Shown piece by piece: positions 10,794-20,486 of a stretch of 64,000 nt of DNA. This stretch comes from Opeltia flavorubescens. Its lineage: Eukaryota > Ascomycota > Lecanoromycetes > Teloschistales > Teloschistaceae. The stretch spans positions 124,001 to 188,000 of the forward strand of contig KE546978.1 of NCBI GenBank assembly GCA_000442125.1, given 5' to 3'. Every line of letters begins with the position of its first letter. Within the stretch, counting starts at the first letter, position 1. The notes beneath the pieces were generated by a model, which saw only the letters and a program-made list of their open reading frames with translations, made no database searches and was not told the origin of the DNA. Position numbers and translations under genes: made by a program.

Positions 10794-11936
10794 TTGATCC
10801 CAGCGTCGCCGTCGTCACTGGAAGCGAAGAGGATGTATTAGAGGGAGTCAGGGAGACTGATCTCGATGACTCGAGCCAGAAAAGCAGCGTTCGATTCGTT
10901 GCGAACCAATCGCAGCTGAGGCTTGTGGCGAATGAGAGATGGTGTCACCGTGGAGTACTAACCTGCTTTAGCTTGATTTTTCAACATCAGAAGGAGGACA
11001 GTTTACGCATACCCTCCTTACCAGCTCCCTCAGGTCGTTGAAAGGATAATCTCTTCTCCACTCATGATATCAAGTTCTCCATTCGAGTTGGTCAATCAAT
11101 TTCAAATCTCGGGACCAGCGGACATAATGCCTTTGGGGTCATATGGCTCCGAGGTGTCAGGAAGACTTCTTCTAGACACTGAATCTTGTCAGATCAAAAC
11201 CAAAGATCAAAAATCAAGCCATGAATCAACAAACCCGCAAATACCCATATCTCTCAGTCAATCTCGGAAGTAACTTTCCGCCGAGCTTTGACTGGCCGTC
11301 TCTTCATTTGTCAAAGCCTTCGTGGATAGATCCTCGCCGTTGTATTGTTGTGTGAAGAGCGGCTCGTCATGAGTCAATATCTCAGCCAACGTGGCTGAGA
11401 TGTTCAGAATCGACAAATCTCGTCGCCATCAAAGACGATGAGTGTAGACGGGTTTGGCGACTTTGCTCTCCTCTAGATGAGAGGGATGTCAATATCTCGC
11501 TTGCAGTGGAGGTAATAATATGTAACGTGTTAACTTGAACTTATCATACAAGACTGATGATGTCTTAGGGCTCCCAAGCATGTGAAGATCGAGCCAGCCT
11601 TTCAAGAAAGATGTTGCTGACAGTGACACAAGTGCCGACATTGACATCGGAACCAATATTGCTAATGCAAGCAGGAGAATCTTAGAAAAGTGATTTCGAT
11701 ACTTCATGGGACAGTAAAGTCTCTGCTCCTGAAACCCACGCCACGACCCCCAGCGCGTCGAGCGAAGCGCTAAAGTTGCCGAGACCTAGCTAGATGTCGA
11801 GACAACGAGCGGCTTCAATAATACTGGACGGGAGGATTGATAGAAGTCCTCTAGACGGGCGTGAGGGCATCGTGTACCGTCATCTCTACCCGATCCCACC
11901 GCCAACCCTTCCCCCCGACTACCCACCCCGGTCCGA

Positions 11937-12653
11937 CTACTGCCCAGTATCGTTCGAGTCATCTTGTTTAACTGCCACTGGTTTCAAATCATCGTCAAAA
12001 ATGAGGAGATCATCCGGGTCTTGAGGTCGTCGTTCTGGTGCTGGAGGGTTCGAAGCTCCTTCAACGGGCGGAGCTTCCGCAGGCTCAGGAGTCATGTTGC
12101 CAGGAGGACGTTTGAACCTCTCAATGTACGTCGGTCGAGGCCAAACATCATCTCCGGCATCTTCCATTATTCCTAGACTTGTGTCAGCGTCGTCAAAAGG
12201 CCGAGATGGATCAACGGTATGCTCACCAGAAGACTGACTGCTCTCCGCCCCGGCAACATTTCCAGGCGGTGACGCAGTTCCACCATCTTCACCTGCAGTG
12301 ACTGGTGAATTTGAGTCTGACTCCCCCTGGTCTTTATCTCCAGGAGATGCTTCGCTAGGCGTAGTATTGTTGTTCGTGTCCTGCGGTCTATCACCGGATA
12401 GATAGACACGTTGACGTCTCTCAACCGGGATAACAGAAGCACGAGAATACTCGCTCAGTGTGACAAGATGAGGACGTCCTCTACCAGCCGTCCGTGGTTG
12501 GTGAGATCTATCTCCGCCGTTTGTGGCATGACCGCCACGACCACGTCCTCGTCCGCGGACGTTGTTACCCCGTCCTCTGGGGTTGCCGTTCCCTCTTCCT
12601 CTCCCCAGCCACGAGGTGCTCATGTTCCTAGGAGCGTCGGGAGAGGTTGCCAT
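11937..12653 (-). CDS. RGG-rich disordered protein, possible RNA-binding
   Basis: Single-exon frame of 238 residues from the ATG at 12653; the longer frame begins at a TTG 9 nt upstream. Residues about 15-45 are packed with Arg-Gly repeats (GRGRGNGNPRGRGNN, then [10 protein letters not shown]), typical of RGG boxes that bind RNA and are methylated by arginine methyltransferases. The rest is acidic and Ser/Pro/Gly-rich, with PDDLLIFDDDLKPV near the C-terminus. No folded domain is visible. RGG function is known for the class; here it is inference. Single-exon low-complexity genes are easily mispredicted, but amino acid use is coherent over the whole length and the frame ends cleanly. Confidence 0.52.
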   Translation of the reverse strand: MATSPDAPRNMSTSWLGRGRGNGNPRGRGNNVRGRGRGRGGHATNGGDRSHQPRTAGRGRPHLVTLSEYSRASVIPVERRQRVYLSGDRPQDTNNNTTPSEASPGDKDQGESDSNSPVTAGEDGGTASPPGNVAGAESSQSSGEHTVDPSRPFDDADTSLGIMEDAGDDVWPRPTYIERFKRPPGNMTPEPAEAPPVEGASNPPAPERRPQDPDDLLIFDDDLKPVAVKQDDSNDTGQ

Positions 12654-13135
12654 GTTTGACAATTGTATTTTGATAAATGTAAGGATGTTGTTGTGGAAAG
12701 AGATTCAATGAGCCTGAAGATCTTGAGAAGGTGTAAGTATCAACTGGTGAAATGTATGCTTGAGAAAGATTTCTTCGGAAAAGTCGATGGTAAGGAGAGA
12801 AAAGAAGGAGGAAATCACGAAGCAGAGAAGGGAGCATATATAGGAACTGTAAACCCACTAGCTTTGTCAGTGCCAGACTGATGATATGTCGATCTTCTTG
12901 AATGCAGGGGTCAGGTGCTAGAGAAATAAAAGTCGTAGGAATGCTAGGGGGGAATTTTGAGCAAAGACTTGATGAAGGTTACTGATGAAGATTGTAATAG
13001 ATGTTTGTGGCGCGGGATTACTCGATGGGCATCTGTTGAATATATAAATTTGCAGGGACGAGTATGGAGGGGACCTTGGAGAAGGGGTAACATCATCAAT
13101 GATCGACATTCCGAAGTCGAGGAAAGGTAGCAAAC

Positions 13136-13500
13136 ATGGACATATGTCCTGTATGCAAAAGACTTGGCCAGTCCTATCATGTCACAACTCGTCAAGCCAT
13201 CGAGATCCTCGATGTGGAAGACACAGAAGGAGCAAACAAATTCTCCCGGCGCTCGAGGTACCTATGGGAGGCCATTGAATGTTTGCCTTCATGCATGCAA
13301 AGAGATCGATTCTGGGCAATAGCCAGGAGTCTGTTTGCTCGTTCGGAGAAGGTGACGCATCCAACTCAACTATATCGACCACAATGAAATTTTCGGCAGT
13401 GAGGGCCGTAGAGGAGAAGCTTGAGCAGCTGGCCGAGGATCGGTTGCGAAGGATCATCGATGTGTCATTAAAATTAAATACCAATGTGCGCAGTCGTGAA
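13136..13500 (+). CDS. Small unrecognised protein, gene model incomplete
   Basis: An ATG at 13136 opens a plausible frame beginning MDICPVCKRLGQSYHV, with regular aromatic residues (RYLWEAIECLPSC, RDRFWAIARSLFA). A donor-like GTGACG follows ARSEK near 13351. Downstream, KLEQLAEDRLRRIIDVSLKL reads like a charged helix and can be joined in frame across an intron of about 60 nt, with an AG near 13412. I could not fix the 3' end, which approaches the opposing gene ending at 13641. The CxxC pair may be metal-binding. No family recognised. It may be non-coding. Confidence 0.25.
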
Positions 13501-13640
13501 AAAGATAGGGTATTCACATCGGATGCCAGCAATACCAGTGGCGGGTCCAGAAAGCCGATCAACCATGTTTGCTTTTGCCAAAGACGTGCAGATATTACAT
13601 TACCAATCACATTCAAGAACAGAACCTCCCAAGCCAATCT

Positions 13641-14690
13641 TCATCGAATGCTGCCAAACCAATCTTCGTCACCCATCAGTCCACCTTTTTCTTGCACGAC
13701 ATGCCCCACTTCCGGTAGCTGCGGTGGTGGACTCCTTGGTCGCAGTGTGATTGGGTCCGGTTCACTCATCACCGTATCTTCGTTCCCATGATACCCGTTT
13801 GTACCAGTCGTAACCGACCCATTCCGAGTGGGCTGCTGCTGTCCATATCCCATGCCCGTCTTATCTAGCCCCAATGAACTTGTTCTCCTCCAAAATGTCA
13901 AACTCTTCTTTTTCTTCAGCCGCGGTGGGAATTCTTCTTCGCCTTCATAGCCATGCTCCACGCTACTCACCCCACCACTGACGGTTCTCTGCCTTGCAGG
14001 TGCTGCTGACCCATTCCCCATGCCACCATCGTCATACCCAGTCACGTAGTTTAAGCTGCTCTTTCTCCTACCCCAGAAGCTACCACTCTTCTTCTTTTTT
14101 AGGCTTCTCTCGGCACCACCGTCGGCTAGACTGCCGATTATGCTGTCAGCACCCGGTGTCTGCGGTCTTCCAGAAGTGATGGAGTCAGCGGATGAAGAGG
14201 CACGGTCACTGTAGCCACGCTTGAATGGGAGGAGACGGAAGACGCTGCTCGGTCTTCGCGGTGATTTGGATGAAGGCGATGGCTGGGAGGAAGGAGCGTA
14301 TGGGGATGGCGATGCGGTAGCGGAAACTTCATAGCCCATTTTTCGTAGTTTGGAGGATGTCTGGGACCGAGGTGCGTCTTGAGGTGACGCATCGTCATCA
14401 GGGAAGGTTCCTGGCATAGTGGGTGAGGTGGCGGAAGGAAAGTATCTGTTGTATGTAGCATTGCTTAATGGAGCTTGCTCTTGCTGTTGAGACGGAGTGG
14501 AAGGACGCATGGTGGGTTCGGTGGGAGGTGGAGTTGGAGGTTCTGGAGCAGGAATTGAGGTGCCGTTGGTGAGGGAGTCGGATAGCGACGGGGAAAGCGG
14601 ACCGATCTGAAATGATTCGACGGATTGACCGATGAGGGGAACGGATTTGCGTTTGATTATTGGGCCAGACCTTGAGGACATGTTGTACAT
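13641..14690 (-). CDS. Ser/Pro-rich disordered protein with duplicated basic-FW motif
   Basis: Single-exon gene of 349 residues from the ATG at 14690; the next in-frame ATG is three codons on. The first 150 residues are Ser/Pro/Thr-rich (PEPPTPPPTEP). A basic aromatic motif occurs twice: LKKKKSGSFWGRRKSSLN and LKKKKSLTFWRRTSSLG, separated by about 45 residues and each followed by a Gly-rich linker. A third related segment, RPSSVFRLLPFKRGYSD, comes earlier. The basic clusters could be membrane or phospho-site motifs; R-R-x-S/T-S sites suit basophilic kinases. No enzymatic domain is visible. The C-terminus ends in GDEDWFGSIR. Probably a conserved fungal protein of unknown role. Confidence 0.72.
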   Translation of the reverse strand: MYNMSSRSGPIIKRKSVPLIGQSVESFQIGPLSPSLSDSLTNGTSIPAPEPPTPPPTEPTMRPSTPSQQQEQAPLSNATYNRYFPSATSPTMPGTFPDDDASPQDAPRSQTSSKLRKMGYEVSATASPSPYAPSSQPSPSSKSPRRPSSVFRLLPFKRGYSDRASSSADSITSGRPQTPGADSIIGSLADGGAERSLKKKKSGSFWGRRKSSLNYVTGYDDGGMGNGSAAPARQRTVSGGVSSVEHGYEGEEEFPPRLKKKKSLTFWRRTSSLGLDKTGMGYGQQQPTRNGSVTTGTNGYHGNEDTVMSEPDPITLRPRSPPPQLPEVGHVVQEKGGLMGDEDWFGSIR

Positions 14691-15158
14691 TTATGTATGT
14701 TGTCAATGTATGCAAGTGACGTCGTGGCGCGACTGTTGTATTTGTTTCTCTCTTGATTATGTGCAGATCACCGATTAAGAACAATAAGCTGTCAAAAAGA
14801 AGCGTTCAAAGCCTATTAAAATGGAGTGAATATGAATAGAGAATTATAACGAATGAAAAGGATCATATGAAACGAGGGTGAAGAGACTGATCACATCGAC
14901 CAGGATCTCTCCGCTAAAACTCCCTTTACTGTGCCACTTCCACCAATCATAGCGCAGACCCCTCGGAGCTGCAGAGTTCCTCATCATAGACATGTCGATA
15001 CCCATACACTTATATTTATCATATATGTCTATGTCAAATGGATGGTCACAACGTTGTTCTAACGTGCCAGAACCATGGTTTGACTATGTACTAGCCCCCC
15101 TCTTTCCCAATTCGTCACGTCGGAGCTTCATGAAACATAATACATGCATGCGGAATGC
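14691..15158. other. Intergenic, no gene seen
   Basis: 468 bp holding the upstream region of the Ser/Pro-rich gene and the 3' region of the phosphofructokinase gene. Only short frames without motifs. Confidence 0.6.
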
Positions 15159-17580
15159 CTACTTCGCCTTCCCACACGTCTCACAGCAGTCTTCCGGCTT
15201 TGGTCTACCGCTCAGCGTATCCACAATCTTCTTCAGCTGCAACCACGACTCGTCCTTGGGTCTTCGGTCCTTCCAATCCGTCTCTTCCCTCTCGACTCTC
15301 TCCATACCCCCGAATACGACACTTGCACCTTTGATACCAATCACCGACATGCTCATTGGATCTGCCATGATCTCGTCTTTGGACTGTTCTGCATAGCCTT
15401 CCAAGAACGTGATACATTTGACCGCCAGCCGTACAGCTCGAACCCGATCCATCGGCGACGGAGTACCACCTTGTTGAACATGTCCGGGAATAGCAAACCT
15501 TGACTCGAACCGACCTCTTGCTTCCTCTTTGATCATGTTAGCAATCACCTCGGTCGTGTATGTTGTAGATGCGTGCTCGTTCCTCAAGATCAATTTGCCG
15601 GCCCGACTTTGCCCTTGATCTTTAGCGAAGCTGGTACGCAAGTGTTCAATATCCCTTGCGAGCATCTTAATGTTGATACCTTCCTCGGGTGTATATACTG
15701 CCGTTGCCCCAATCGATAATCCAGCAATGGTTGCAATGTACCCAGACTTGCCTCCTTGCGTTTCAACCACAAACACCCGTCGCCTCGAAGCTGAAGCCGA
15801 CTGCTTGATGGCGTCGCAATAACTCACTAGAGCGTTCAAGCATGTGTCGCTTCCCACAGAGTATTCGGTGCCTGGAACGTTGTTGCTGATTGTGGCTGGT
15901 AATAGGGCGATCGGTATTCGGAATGCTGGATATTCTGGTCGGGCTTTTCGCAATTCGCTGACTGCTGTGAATGCTTCAAATCCGCCAATGATAAAAAGTG
16001 CATCGATCTTGTATTTCTCGAAACAGAATGCCGTCTTTGGCATATCTTCTGATGGCAAGGCGCGGTTGGTGCCAATCTCCGATCCACCTTTGCTAACCCA
16101 TCCCTCCACGTCCAACCAATTCATTTCTCGAACAGAGCCTACTGGCTGATCATCATGATGTCGGCAGAGACCTGGGAATCCATTGTGCAAAGCAAGCGGT
16201 GTATGGCCTCTTGTGAGACAGTATGCAACCGCTGCTCTCGTGGCGGAATTCATCCCACCAGCTGGCGCACCGATGTGGATTATCCCGATCCGCATTTGCT
16301 GCAGAATGTTAGATCCTGATAAACGACAACGATGAAGACATACCTTTTCCTTGGGTAACCTCATCTCCGGCTGGTCAATGGCGGTGGTCGTCATGTAGGC
16401 ATTACGATACTCGGCAAACTCTGCATCGCGCAGTTTCATCGCCCGATCAAAGTCTCTGGCCTCAATGGCTTTTGCAACGGCGTGGGTATCTTCGACGGCC
16501 TTGATCAAGGGTTTCCTCACAATCTTATTCTCGATGATACAAATGACAGGTGTGGGTGTTTCTGGGGTTGCGTCAAGAACAGCTTCCACAGCCTCCACTC
16601 CTTGTAGGGTTGATAGCATCCGATCGTAAGCGCAAGCTCCACCTCCTCTTTGTACGTGTCCAAGTGTGGTAATTCGAGTGTCCAGCTTCAATCGATTGGA
16701 AAGAAGGTCTTTGACTTTGGTGGGAGTGACTTTGTTGAGAGACAGATCGTGAGCGCCTTCTGCAACAATGACAATGGTTTTCCGTTTGCCCATGCTGCGA
16801 TGCTGTCGATGATTAGCTGGTTATCGTCATGTTGAAGTAGACACTTACCTTAGAAATAATGCCACACATCTCTTCTTCCCAATTCTCCGATGGGGGCTTC
16901 TCCGGAATAAAAACGAAGTCCGCACCAGTGCTGACTCCCGCCATCAAAGCCAGCCATCCGCAGTGTCGCCCCATGACTTCAATGACGAAAGCCCGTTGAT
17001 GAGAGAAGGCGGTGGCATCGATGTAGTCGACAGCTTCGCATATCCTTCCCAATGAAGAATAGCAGCCAATAGTTGCATCGGTCGAAGACAGATCATTATC
17101 GATGGAGCCAACCAATCCGACAATGTTGAGGTGTTTGAAAGGGTCAATTTGCCTTGCTGTGAGCTCCCCCTTGTCTACCAGCTCCTTGAGTAAGCCCGAC
17201 CATTCTTTTCGGAAAGTGTCAGCTCCAGTAAGACTTCCGTCTCCACCGCAAATGACCAGCGCATCGATACCGGCAGATACCATGTTCCTCGCCGCTTGTA
17301 GACGACCAGGTCTTTCCATAAAGGCCTTGCATCGCGCTGTACCGATCAGTGTACCTCCTTCTGACAGGTAACCTCGAACATCTTCCCACTTCATCTGCTT
17401 AATGAGGTCTCCGCCCCGGACCAACCCCTCGTACCCCTCATAGATCCCATACGGCTCACAGCCCTTAGCGATTGACATTCGGACAACAGCTCTGACGACG
17501 CCGTTCATCCCTGGAGCATCGCCTCCACTGGTCATCACGCCAATGCGGCGCTTCTTGCCGGGTAGGGGTGGTGGAGGCAT
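15159..17580 (-). CDS. pfkA: ATP-dependent 6-phosphofructokinase
   Basis: Cytosolic glycolytic enzyme making fructose 1,6-bisphosphate from fructose 6-phosphate and ATP. Predicted 776 residues, normal for the two-halved eukaryotic enzyme. Exons 17580-16849, 16802-16344 and 16298-15159; introns of 46 and 45 nt. The N-terminal half opens with [17 protein letters not shown], carries the nucleotide motif [10 protein letters not shown] and the catalytic loop [14 protein letters not shown] (usually TIDND), then [13 protein letters not shown]-type residues. The regulatory half restarts at [16 protein letters not shown], the duplicated glycine loop, and degenerates at catalytic positions, as known for the allosteric half. 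The second intron lies exactly in the linker between halves, is a multiple of three and has no stop. The start is the only ATG ahead of the conserved N-terminus. Divergent with MED17. Confidence 0.96.
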
Positions 17581-17874
17581 CGTAGATGGTATGCGGGTTT
17601 ACTTGGTGAATCTATTAGGTCATTGGGAACAGTGAAAGAAGTATTTGATATCACGATATCCAAGGTGACGATAATGAAAGTAAATATTCTAAGGAACAAG
17701 AGGAAAAGCAATAAATATAAGTTTTCAGCTGCATTGAGCAGATAAGATGATACAAGCTCAATAAGCTGCAACTCCGCGCGAGTCATAAAACCCCGCCTTG
17801 GCATGTGGGATGCTGGTCCAAGCTTATGATCTAGTTTCCCTTGCCTAAGCTTCTCAATCCCTCAGTCCTAATTT
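17581..17874. promoter_or_regulatory. Divergent pfkA-MED17 promoter region
   Basis: The two start codons are 294 bp apart and point away from each other, so both promoters must share or adjoin this interval. It is AT-rich near the pfkA start. I see no defined operator that I would name. Confidence 0.7.
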
Positions 17875-19918
17875 ATGGATTCATCAACCTCAACGATGAC
17901 CGATCCATTTTCTATATCCCTCAGAGCATGGCTGGCTCGGGATACAACCAAAGATTCTGTTTCCTACCTCATTTCACGTATCAATGCCCAGAAGGGTTCC
18001 TTCCGCAATGTCACCGAGGCAGGCCTCGAGGAAGAGATCCGCTTAGCAGAAGCAGGAGAAGTCAATACAGTCGAAGATGGGGAAGAGAAACAAGCTACTG
18101 ATGATGGCCAAGATACACAAACGAAGGGAGACGAGCTCTTCAAAGCGCGGGAGGAGATTATCAAACAGATTTCGTGAGCTTTTTGCCAAAAAGAGAAGAC
18201 CACTATCAACGGCCATTGACATTCGCTAGAGCTGCAAGCAGAGCAAGCTCCAATGCCCTCGAATTTGTATCGCTGCTATTGTCTAAACACGCGTCCAAAG
18301 CTGCTGAAACTACAATTTCACCATCCATCAAAGCAATTATCCCCATGGCATCAATCGGCGCAGAGGTCATGCAACGACCGCCTCCATCGGAAGCCGAGAG
18401 AAATGCTGAAAACTTGGTCGGTCTTGGATGGAGAATGCAGTCTTTGGCACGGAATGCCGATTCGCTGTTGAAATCCGCCTCACGGTTGGAGCAGGAAATG
18501 GAGCGCGAGGCTACCTACTGGAAGGAGATCCTTGCCGTCAAAGAGAATGGGTGGTCACTTTGTCGGCTGCCAGGAGAAGGACATACCCTTGGTGTTCGGT
18601 TTGGTTTCGGTGAAGGTACACAAGCTGTAAAAGCCACTTGCTATGCCACACTGACAGCTGCCTAGCTCATCCTGAGTTCCGCGATCGAGGCCTAGCAGCT
18701 CTGCGAAGAAACACAAACGGCAATATCGAGCTCGACCGTGGTCCTCGATGGCAGGGAGATAAGAGACTCAGAGTCCGGCTCTTAGATAAGGGCAAAATAT
18801 TAGCAGTAACCGAGAAGCCCGCAACGTCAGAAGACGGAGAAATATCACTTCCAGAGACCCTCCTCCGAGCTCGAAACAGCCTCTTGGACGAAGAACTTTA
18901 CCAGGAACTCAACCGCGAAGCTCGCAACCTAATCCACCATGGCGTTACCTGCATCGGCGACACCATCCGCTTCCCTTATCAAGAAAAGTCCGATATTAGA
19001 CTCGACCTCGTGGCTGTTGATGACATACAAGACATTCCCAACCCCAACGCCTCCGAAGTCCCAAGAGCAGTCTTATTGGCCCTCCGCATACTCCTCTCGC
19101 ACGCCCACCGCGAAAACCTTGCCAGGCGCTCCAAACCCCCTGCACCCATAACCAATACCTCCACCCCTCGACCAATCTACCCTCTCCTCCGTCCCATCAT
19201 CGAATTCCTAAAACACGACTCCGCAGTAACCGCAACCAAAGCCCTACTTACGCATCTAAAAACCGCTTTCAGCGCAGCCAACATCCCCTTCTCCACACAA
19301 CCAAACACCTCATCTCTCACGCTCCCAAGCCCCACATCTTCCAGCTCATCCTCAAACTCAACAATCAAAAACCTACTCTCCAATCTCACAACCCCGCACC
19401 ACGCCCTCCATACCCTCCACCTCCCCTCTGCACACACGACCCTAAAGCTCGAAATCAACACCTCCGTTTTCGCACCTGTATTTGGTACTTCTTATACCCT
19501 TACCACCTCCTCCTCCATCCAACCATCAGGTTCACCAAATCCTACCTCAACCCTCCCACCCCTTCCCCAAACCCTATCATTCCCCACCCTCGAAAAAATG
19601 AAAGTACATCTCTACCACATCCTCGCTCTCGACACCATAAATTTCCTCCTCCAGAAGCAGGAAATCCAGAAAGACTGGGCGAAGTTCGACCCGTATCAGG
19701 CTGAGATTTTCAGAAACAAAGGGAAGAAGGGAAAAGTGACGGTGTGGGTGGATGATGGAGGGTTGGGTGTGGAGTGGAGTCTGAATGCAGGAATTGGGGA
19801 CGGAAGTGGAAGTGGGAAGAGGGTGTGGGGTTCTACACGGGGTGAGGGAGGGGATGGGGAAGTACAAGAGGATGCTGCAGAGAACATGGTAGATGTTCTA
19901 TCGAGGAATATCCTCTAA
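17875..19918 (+). CDS. MED17: Mediator of RNA polymerase II transcription subunit 17
   Basis: Head-module subunit of the nuclear Mediator complex (Srb4 in yeast). Predicted 645 residues. Exons 17875-18173, 18230-18615 and 18666-19918; introns of 56 and 50 nt. Recognised from the order of conserved segments: N-terminal SLRAWLARDTTKDSVSYLI, an acidic stretch then KAREEIIKQ, NALEFVSLLLSKH, the helix before LARNADSLLKSASRLEQE, and the beta-region ending VRFGFGEAHPEFRDRGLAAL, which is created only by splicing. A Ser/Thr/Pro-rich insertion (around residues 370-390) and a Gly-rich piece near the C-terminus are variable regions. The start ATG comes just before the conserved N-terminus. Confidence 0.94.
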
Positions 19919-20486
19919 TCGCAAACAACCACAAATGGATAAGTCAAAGAAGGCAACATCCGCAGTAGCGAGCTCATGCACAACCTGTATATCCATCTAT
20001 CAACAATTTCACGAGTCATTGCTCTGAATGCCAATAACACAGCTATCCCTTCCCTCACGCTAGCCACAACCTCCTAAGAATCGCGAGCATCAACGTCTAT
20101 TATCACCCCTTCCACTTTCTCCGAATTCTCAAAGATTGATATCTCAGATGGGAATCATGAATGGCACCAACAACCGCCACAACATGGAGTGAAAAATCGA
20201 AACCATGCAAAGCTTCATGACAGCACAGAAGTGCAATAATATGATCAAGAAGCAAGCCGGCTCTTAAAATATGTACATAAAATGCCTCTTCCCAAAATGA
20301 TGCCAACTCAAGCTACTAACAACAGTAGTGAATCCCCATTTACCTCTCTCTCCTTCACCCAATTCATATTAAGAAGCGCTGCCTCAGGAACATCGCAGCA
20401 CCCCTTCCCCCCAGCCAGAAATTATGCTACCCGGAAAAAAGGCCAGCCAGCCACCAAAAACCATGCATACAAACAACAACAAAAGC
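19919..20486. other. Convergent intergenic region MED17/FAS2
   Basis: 568 bp between two converging genes. It should carry both 3' untranslated regions and polyadenylation signals; no coding frame with support. Confidence 0.65.

Larger units (their letters stand above)
6598..11936. other. Gene-poor accessory tract with decayed sequence
   Basis: A 5.3-kb stretch without a convincing intact gene. Frames are short and discontinuous on both strands. It contains a weak gag-like remnant (about 7150-7800), a 21-bp doublet (7269-7310), a 15-bp minisatellite (about 8183-8272), a hexamer repeat (8751-8807), unassigned minus-strand coding-like pieces (8130-8930 and 9170-9930), and a broken gene-like fragment (10240-10793). 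A 72-codon minus-strand frame at 11489-11707 begins with a signal-like hydrophobic run (ILLLALAILVPMSMSALV), but nothing else supports it. I do not see terminal repeats bounding the tract. Confidence 0.6.

Noticed and set aside
13182-13637. 151-codon minus-strand frame downstream of the Ser/Pro-rich gene
   Set aside because: Composition is irregular, no motif, and it overlaps a more plausible forward frame.
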